64,000 nt of DNA from Pseudacidovorax sp. NFM-22 (GTDB taxonomy: Bacteria > Pseudomonadota > Gammaproteobacteria > Burkholderiales > Burkholderiaceae_C). A program made the translations under genes and the position numbers. The stretch's first letter is position 1. Each line of letters opens with the position of its first letter. This document shows positions 58,985 through 64,000 of this stretch, in pieces. The notes beneath the pieces are model-generated. The model did not search any database and was not told the origin of the DNA. It saw nothing but the letters and a program-made list of their open reading frames with translations. The DNA lies in contig NZ_JACBFY010000003.1 in the NCBI RefSeq assembly GCF_021401245.1, positions 682,001 to 746,000 of the forward strand, in the 5' to 3' direction.

Positions 58985-59695
58985 ATGTGCGCGAACTACC
59001 TGCCCGTCACCATTGCCGACGAACTCCTGGCGTTCTTCGGCGTGCGGCGGGATGCGCAGGCAGAGACGCCGCCAGAGCTCTATCCGACGGGGCTCGGCCC
59101 CTTCATTCGTCTGGTGAATGGACAGCGCGAGTTCGAGGCCGGCCGCTTCGGGCTGCTGCCGCCTTGGCGCCGCGAGGTGGCGTACGGGCGCAGCACCTAC
59201 AACGCGCGCAGTGAGACGGTGAGCACCAAGGCCAGCTTCAAGGACAGCTGGATGCGAGGCCTGCGCTGCGTGGTTCCGGCCAAAGCGGTCTATGAGCCGA
59301 AATACGCCGAGGACCTGACCAGCGAGCGTTGGCGTATCGAGAAGGAAGACGGCACGCCCTTCGGCATCGCCGGCCTGTACAGCCAGTGGCTGGAACACGG
59401 CATCGAGAAGTTCAGCTACACGATGCTGACGGTGAACTGCGATAGGCATCCGTTCTACAGCCAGTTCCAAGAACCGGGGACGGAGAAGAGGATGCCTGTC
59501 TTTCTGGAGCCAGATGAGTACGACCTGTGGATGTCATGCTCCTTGGCGGAGGCGCCTCGGTTCTTCAGGCAATGGGGTGGGCCGATGAAGGGGCAGCCAG
59601 AGGCTAGGCAGAGGCGCTCGGTGCCGGCTAAGCCGAATGTGAGATCGCCGAGAGGTTCTGACCAAGTTCCGCCATCTCAAGGCGGGCTGTTCTGA
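58985..59695 (+). CDS. yedK: SRAP-family abasic-site crosslinking protein (YedK/HMCES type)
   Basis: A 236-residue SRAP protein. I use ATG 58985 rather than the ATG three codons earlier, because the catalytic cysteine must follow Met1 (MCANYLPVTIAD). Other hallmarks are RFGLLPPWRRE, STYNARSETVSTK (NARSE), CVVPAKAVYEPKY and NCDRHPFYSQFQEPG, with His in the active site. It crosslinks to abasic sites in single-stranded DNA. Position beside the SOS mutasome fits DNA damage tolerance. Confidence 0.93.
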   Translation: MCANYLPVTIADELLAFFGVRRDAQAETPPELYPTGLGPFIRLVNGQREFEAGRFGLLPPWRREVAYGRSTYNARSETVSTKASFKDSWMRGLRCVVPAKAVYEPKYAEDLTSERWRIEKEDGTPFGIAGLYSQWLEHGIEKFSYTMLTVNCDRHPFYSQFQEPGTEKRMPVFLEPDEYDLWMSCSLAEAPRFFRQWGGPMKGQPEARQRRSVPAKPNVRSPRGSDQVPPSQGGLF

Positions 59696-59759
59696 TCGCT
59701 CACGCTCCGCCTCAGGAAGAGAGACCATGGGCGGGTATCGGTATCACGTGGGAGGCAGC

Positions 59760-59888
59760 TTCAGACTGAGAGCAGCCGGTAGCACGTTCAACGCTGAATG
59801 ACTGGCTGTGGGAAGGCAAGACAGCCAGATCTTTCGCAGGCCGGCCGCAAAAAACAAGGTCTGACACGGCCAGCTTGGTCACTTGTGG
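59760..59888. repeat. Dispersed repeat, copy A (partner at 61542-61676)
   Basis: About 130 bases similar to 61542-61676 in direct orientation. Shared blocks are TTCAGACTG-GAGCAGCCGG, CAACGCTGAATGAC, CGCAGGCCGGC and CTGACAC-AGCTTGGTCAC. A short third match (GAAACCGAGACCTGACA) lies near 60364-60380. It is non-coding and of a kind seen between genes in related genomes. Confidence 0.7.
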
Positions 59889-60480
59889 AGTTCCAACGGC
59901 GGCCAATAGCCGCTCAGGCTTCTCGCCAGAATCTCCACCGACGCCTGCTTGGAACTTGCCACGGGAGAACCGCCAAGAGCGCTCACCTGCAAGCAGCCTC
60001 ACCCCGGCGCGCGCACTAGTCAGTCGCCGTCGCCGAACCTATTCCTGTTGATTTCCACCTGGAACTGACCCAGTGGGAATGCGGTGGCATCCTTTGCTGA
60101 AGCCCAGCAGCCGCCCGATCACGCCACGCTGCTTGCTGCCATTCCTAACGTGGCTGATACCGCGCCATGGCCGGCAGCGCTTGCGCAACAGCCTTCGGCC
60201 AGTGCCGGGGCGATGGCGAAGATCAGCCCGAACATCGCCAGCAGTTGAAACAGTACAAACGGCGCGCGCCAGTTCTTCGATCATCAGGCCGCCAATCGCC
60301 GGCAGTGTGAGGTGCTCGGCAACTGTGTTGAGTCAGAGCTCTCAAAGGAAGAGAAGGACCAGCGTTGTCGAAACCGAGACCTGACAAGCTGATGCAGTCA
60401 GGGCGGGTACTGTGGACAGCGGCGGCAGGCGCCCCGCCCCTCGTAGCGGATGTCCGGATCTCAAGGGTTTGCTGATGCAT
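59889..60480. other. Degraded DNA with a possible transporter remnant
   Basis: No intact gene. On the minus strand around 60165-60300 the sequence reads PFVLFQLLAMFGLIFAIAPA after a frameshift, which looks like a membrane transporter fragment (MFS-type). Without flanking motifs this is only a hint. Confidence 0.35.
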
Positions 60481-60494
60481 GCCGTGCGCGAGAC

Positions 60495-60687
60495 AGCAGC
60501 TGGGCGCATCTAGGGGATGTGGGTGGCTTCATCGGGAAGAACCATGCATCGTTTGACGCGCGCAACTATGGGCACAATAAGCTCAGCGAGCTGGTGCGCA
60601 AGCAACCTTTTCTCCACGTAGGGGAGGTCGCGCATGCCAGCGGTGCCGACGGTGGAGGTCCGGGTGAAGGATTTCGAAGGCCAGTGA
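60495..60687 (+). pseudogene. OST-HTH/LOTUS domain remnant of a NYN-type protein
   Basis: The frame reads SSWAHLGDVGGFIGKNHASF, DARNYGHNKLSELVRKQPFL and then shifts to EVRVKDFEGQ and a stop. FDPRNYG-KLSDLV is the signature of the OST-HTH domain at the end of bacterial NYN RNases. The NYN nuclease part is gone. Confidence 0.75.
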
Positions 60688-60948
60688 CGTCTAGCGGCGA
60701 CTGCATGAGGGCGACATTGCAGGAGCTTGGTCGCTGCAACTTCACGTGCGTTGTTTCCTACTGCGAGGGCAGTGAGCCGTCTCACGGTTTGCCCTCTCCG
60801 CAGCTGAACACGGTCACTCAAGACTGGCTGCGTTTACCAGCCCTGCGAGGTCGAGTGCCGTCGACCCCTAGAACCCGGGGTCGACCTCGCCCTCGGCACG
60901 TAGCCGCAGTTCACGGGAAGCTACCATCCCGCCGAACAGGAGGAAACA

Positions 60949-61485
60949 ATGAACTTTGATGTGTTTGGACCCTATTACTTTCCCACTAAAACGATCATCA
61001 AGCATGACCACGTAAAGGCCGTACGTAATGAGATCGCCGAAAGTGAAGCATCGCATGTCCTCTCGACCGCGCCGGGCTGCTATGTCTTTGGAGTGAAGTC
61101 CTCAGGCGCAAAGCGAGTGATTCCCTGGTATGTTGGAAAGGCTGAACGTCAACCGATGATCAAGGAAGCAACGAACGCCCAGCATCTGCAGCTCTACAAC
61201 GAGATCTTTGATGAGTACAAGAATGGCCATCCGGCACTGTACTTTCTGCCTTCTACCACTCCGAAGGGCAAGCCCACTGCTTTGGCAAATGCAGGCGGAT
61301 CAAAGCCCGCCATCGACTTCCTGGAAGACTGGCTGATCGCTACGTGCCTCAAAACCAATGCAGACCTATGGAACGTTAAGAAGACGCGGATGCTTCGCGA
61401 TCTGTATGTCAGAGGCATCTTTAATCCATCCGCGGGAGACTTAAATACAGCGGCAGCGTCGCTTAAGAAATGTATCGGAGCCTAG
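60949..61485 (+). CDS. GIY-YIG-like hypothetical protein
   Basis: A 178-residue protein with GCYVFGVKSSGAKRV then PWYVGKAERQPMIKEATNA. These resemble the GIY and YIG motifs of GIY-YIG nucleases, followed by a helix that would carry the catalytic region. AGGAGGAAACA precedes ATG 60949. GC is lower than its surroundings. Its position beside the Gabija-like pair makes a defence role possible. The catalytic Arg/Glu pattern is not clear, so activity is uncertain. Confidence 0.65.
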   Translation: MNFDVFGPYYFPTKTIIKHDHVKAVRNEIAESEASHVLSTAPGCYVFGVKSSGAKRVIPWYVGKAERQPMIKEATNAQHLQLYNEIFDEYKNGHPALYFLPSTTPKGKPTALANAGGSKPAIDFLEDWLIATCLKTNADLWNVKKTRMLRDLYVRGIFNPSAGDLNTAAASLKKCIGA

Positions 61486-61541
61486 CGCGATCCGCGACGA
61501 TCCATCGCCGTTGAAATGGGCAGTCCCTCACTTTGCACAAG

Positions 61542-61676
61542 ATTCAGACTGTGAGCAGCCGGTAGCCCGTACAACGCTGAATGACCGCTGCTAAGAAGAG
61601 CGGGCAGTTGAGGGTCTGCCGCAGGCCGGCCTCAAAAACCGAGACCTGACACGAATAGCTTGGTCACTCATGAACG
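61542..61676. repeat. Dispersed repeat, copy B (partner at 59760-59888)
   Basis: The direct repeat of copy A. The two copies bracket about 1.65 kb containing the OST-HTH remnant and the GIY-YIG-like gene, so the segment may have come in by recombination between repeats. Confidence 0.7.
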
Positions 61677-61769
61677 GGCGCATGGCTGGGATCGGCCGCT
61701 CCGGCTGCTGCATTCCCCAGCAGTCAGCTACGGCAAATACGTCTCAGCCCGTGTGACCTTCCCTTAAAC

Positions 61770-61791
61770 CGCCCGGACGTCGTCGGGCGGT
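61770..61791 (-). terminator. Hairpin downstream of the helicase gene
   Basis: CCGCCCG (61770-61776), eight-base loop, CGGGCGG (61785-61791) lies ten bases after the leftward helicase gene stop. It fits a terminator for the Gabija-like operon. Confidence 0.6.
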
Positions 61792-61800
61792 CTCATTGGA

Positions 61801-62883
61801 TCAATTCTCCGGAGTTGGTTTCCACACGGGAAGCAGCGATGATCCGGCCTCATCGAGAACTATCGCAACGCTCTGCTTGGCCCGTGTCACCGCGACGTAA
61901 AAGCTGGAAGCGGATCCCGCTTCTAGATGAGTTCCGTGGGCAACGAACTGAGCAATCGGCGCGGTCGGAACGATCAGAACCCGCTCGAACGTCATGCCCT
62001 TGGAGACCTTGAAGTTCAGGTAGTCAAAATCAAAGGCCTTACCGGATGTAACGTTGTAGCGAAGGCACTGGGGCTTAAAGCGTTGCACGTACTGCGTAAC
62101 ATGCTTGGCTGAGACCAGGAACACCCCATCGTGGTCCGTGACTGTTTCATTCTTGGACTGGGTTTCGGGGAACTTCCACGACGGGTCGAAGATGCTGTCC
62201 GAAAACTTGGCGACATGAGGATGGCATCGCCATGTCGTCGCGCTCTCCAGTATTTCCAACAAACCTTTGGCCTCGCGCTCGCGCGCCCAGTGGATAGCCC
62301 CAGCGTAAGAGTACTTGGAGTTTTTCGCACTGCGCGGGTTCGTAGCCAAGACGGACTGGCGGATGTCACCGACCATTTGGATGTCGATGGATGAGTGCAG
62401 CAGCGTGTCGATGATCTCCCAGTCGTGAGCGCTCAGATCCTGTACCTCGTCGATCAGGATTTCGTCGTAGATGCACTCCAGTCGTCGAAGAAGCGCACCT
62501 TTGCTGTCCTGGATCAATTCATGCGCGAGGCGTGCGAGTTCGCAGCCGTACACGGCGCCGCTGGGATCCATGAAGCGAGCGACTCCCTTGGCCATGAACC
62601 TGGGCCTCCCCTCGAAGTTGAAGCCGAGGACACGCTTGCCTGCGAACTTGAACGGGAGAAAGGGCTTCGCGAAATGTCGCAGCAAGAAGGTGAACCATCC
62701 CAGTACCTCCACGTGGTGGTGGTCTCCCGCATACTGCCTGAGGCGGCTTGTCAGCTCCTCTTGGTTGGCCTGTGTGTAGGTCAGGACCAGTACTCGGCGC
62801 TCCCGTGGCACGGAAGCGCAACGCTCGACGATCCCTTGTGTTTTGCGCGAGCCTGCGACCGCCAGCGTGAGGTGGTTAGCCAT
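61801..62883 (-). CDS. UvrD-like helicase (Gabija GajB-like)
   Basis: A 360-residue superfamily 1 helicase. The Walker A region is LAVAGSRKTQGIVERCASVP, where the usual GKT lysine context is G-S-R-K-T rather than G-x-G-K-T. Walker B is CIYDEILIDEVQDLSAHDWE. Motif III-like QMVGDIRQSVLATN and motif VI SSFYVAVTRAKQSVAIVLDE are present. It is shorter than GajB (about 490 residues). The start overlaps the nuclease stop by eight bases. With the OLD nuclease upstream it forms a Gabija-like antiphage module. Confidence 0.88.
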   Translation of the reverse strand: MANHLTLAVAGSRKTQGIVERCASVPRERRVLVLTYTQANQEELTSRLRQYAGDHHHVEVLGWFTFLLRHFAKPFLPFKFAGKRVLGFNFEGRPRFMAKGVARFMDPSGAVYGCELARLAHELIQDSKGALLRRLECIYDEILIDEVQDLSAHDWEIIDTLLHSSIDIQMVGDIRQSVLATNPRSAKNSKYSYAGAIHWAREREAKGLLEILESATTWRCHPHVAKFSDSIFDPSWKFPETQSKNETVTDHDGVFLVSAKHVTQYVQRFKPQCLRYNVTSGKAFDFDYLNFKVSKGMTFERVLIVPTAPIAQFVAHGTHLEAGSASSFYVAVTRAKQSVAIVLDEAGSSLLPVWKPTPEN

Positions 62884-64000
62884 GCGCGAACTTGACTGCC
62901 TCTAGCATGTAGGCCGGAGGCACGATGTTCGTCGCGGAGGTGGCGATCCGCAGCGCCGCCTCCGTTTTCTCACGGGTCATCCACTTCAGCAGGTCGGCCT
63001 GGGGCGTGAGACCAAGGATCTTGCGGAGTGTGGCCTCGTCGTTGTGGTGGATCAACTGGGGTTCAAGCGTCTCTCCGTGCGCGACTTCTCCAATGAAAAC
63101 TTCGCGCACCCCAGTTTTTAGCCACGCGGCGACGGGCGTGCGCAGGTCGGCGGGATCCACACCGTCGTTGTCGCGAAGCGCGGTAATCTGCTTGTCTAGC
63201 TTCGCGCACAGCTCCAAGCCGCGGGCGAGCGAAAGGCCACGCATGCTGAGGACGTCGATTCCGCATGCCATCGGGCGCTTGCCGAACGTGTCATGGAAGA
63301 CTCGCTCGAACAAGATCTCGTCGGACGGCCCCTCCACAAGGACAATCTTGTTCGCGAGGACGATGCGCAGCGTGTCATAACCAGGAAGCTTTTTGAAGTA
63401 CTCGATCGTCTCGGCGGTGAGCGTCGTGAGCCTGGCCGCAACCTCATTGCCCATCAGTAGGAGCGCATCCAGCCCCAGTCGGTTGAGCACGAACGAGCTG
63501 TGGGTTGTGATGAACAACTGCTGCTGCTCTCCTGCGAGGGACTCGATCCGGGACAGCAACGTGACCAGGCTGGTGTGCGTCAGATGATTCTCAGGTTCTT
63601 CGAGTGTGACGATCTTGGCGCTCCCGGCGTGCCGGTTCATCGCGAGTGAGATCTTGATCGCCGATTGCTGCCCCTGCCCGGACATGGCGAATGGCACTTC
63701 GTCGACATGCGGAGTGACAAAACCTTCCCACGACGATCTTGCGGTCTGATCCATCGCCAGGGCGATAGGGCGGTTATGCAACGTGGCGTGCACGGTGCTC
63801 ATCCGCGCATTGACGCCGCTTAAGGCTGAATCGGACATAGACGCCTTTACGCGACGGTACTCGAGCGAGATCTGTGCACGCTCTGCCGGTTCCAACTGGT
63901 CGCTCATGATCTGGCGCATGTGGTGATCGATGCCAGACGACGTACGCACCGTATGGGAATTGATGATTGCCGTGGCCAGCACCTTCGGCCGCGTTGTCAG
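62876..64000 (-). CDS. OLD-family ATPase-nuclease (Gabija GajA-like), N-terminus outside window
   Basis: The visible 374 residues cover the ABC signature (SGQGQQSAIKISLAMN), Walker B (IVTLEEPENHLTHTSLVTL), the H-loop (LFITTHSSFVLNRLGLDA) and the TOPRIM domain (KIVLVEGPSDEILFERVF, ALRDNDGVDPADLRT). The TOPRIM Glu and Asp-x-Asp are present, so the nuclease should be active. The frame is open to the window edge, and Walker A lies beyond it. OLD plus UvrD-like helicase is the class 2 OLD/Gabija pairing. Confidence 0.9.
   Translation of the reverse strand: MTTRPKVLATAIINSHTVRTSSGIDHHMRQIMSDQLEPAERAQISLEYRRVKASMSDSALSGVNARMSTVHATLHNRPIALAMDQTARSSWEGFVTPHVDEVPFAMSGQGQQSAIKISLAMNRHAGSAKIVTLEEPENHLTHTSLVTLLSRIESLAGEQQQLFITTHSSFVLNRLGLDALLLMGNEVAARLTTLTAETIEYFKKLPGYDTLRIVLANKIVLVEGPSDEILFERVFHDTFGKRPMACGIDVLSMRGLSLARGLELCAKLDKQITALRDNDGVDPADLRTPVAAWLKTGVREVFIGEVAHGETLEPQLIHHNDEATLRKILGLTPQADLLKWMTREKTEAALRIATSATNIVPPAYMLEAVKFAHG

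Noticed and set aside
1-64000. tRNA, rRNA genes and CRISPR arrays
   Set aside because: I looked for cloverleaf-like T-loops, rRNA motifs and regularly spaced repeats and saw none. Repeats present are pairs or triples of long non-coding segments.

Overview
The window is high-GC DNA that fits a betaproteobacterium of the order Burkholderiales, most likely a Comamonadaceae or Alcaligenaceae relative. Four Bug/TctC-type solute-binding proteins, CaiB-type CoA-transferase operons, an imuA-imuB-dnaE2 mutasome and a Tn4371-like conjugative backbone all point there. I see no tRNA, rRNA or CRISPR array.

Layout. 1-6177: a leftward catabolic operon (two CoA-transferases, two Bug proteins, a MaoC-type protein and the start of an acyl-CoA dehydrogenase) with a divergent LysR regulator. 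6178-19885: backbone of a Tn4371-family integrative conjugative element (RadC-like protein, DUF736, DUF2958, DUF6499/DUF2285, AlpA-like HTH, RepA, ParA, TraF, RlxS-type relaxase). It has duplicated and decayed pieces, an XRE/nucleotidyltransferase pair and IS66 debris. No integrase, traG or trb genes are present. 20035-28416: cargo in which luxI/luxR sit beside an EamA exporter, a fused aminodeoxychorismate synthase, an aminodeoxychorismate-mutase-like enzyme, a Bug protein and three XRE regulators. 28821-33991: an HTH/PIN toxin-antitoxin pair, then a leftward operon of a large serine recombinase with two ParB-like proteins.

34528-47485: housekeeping and metabolic genes. These include a ParD-like antitoxin with a frameshifted methionine aminopeptidase, LigD, a small hydrolase operon, and an SDR/IclR/ThDP-enzyme/dehydrogenase/Bug cluster that contains an internally duplicated protein of unknown function. 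47495-53407: an accessory island with a gene cut by a broken IS66, a three-gene WYL-regulator operon of unknown function (candidate defence system), small orphan genes and a phage gene remnant. 53488-59695: SOS mutagenesis genes (LexA box, ImuA, ImuB, DnaE2) and an SRAP protein. 59696-64000: degraded DNA with a dispersed repeat, a GIY-YIG-like protein, and a Gabija-like pair (UvrD-type helicase and OLD-family nuclease) that runs off the window.

Within each block the genes are tightly coupled: ATGA or TGATG overlaps join the CoA-transferase, ParA, TraF, toxin-antitoxin, recombinase/ParB, hydrolase and WYL operons. Two themes stand out. One is a quorum-sensing pair linked to an aminochorismate pathway on a disabled ICE. 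The other is a cluster of defence-like systems around the mutasome.
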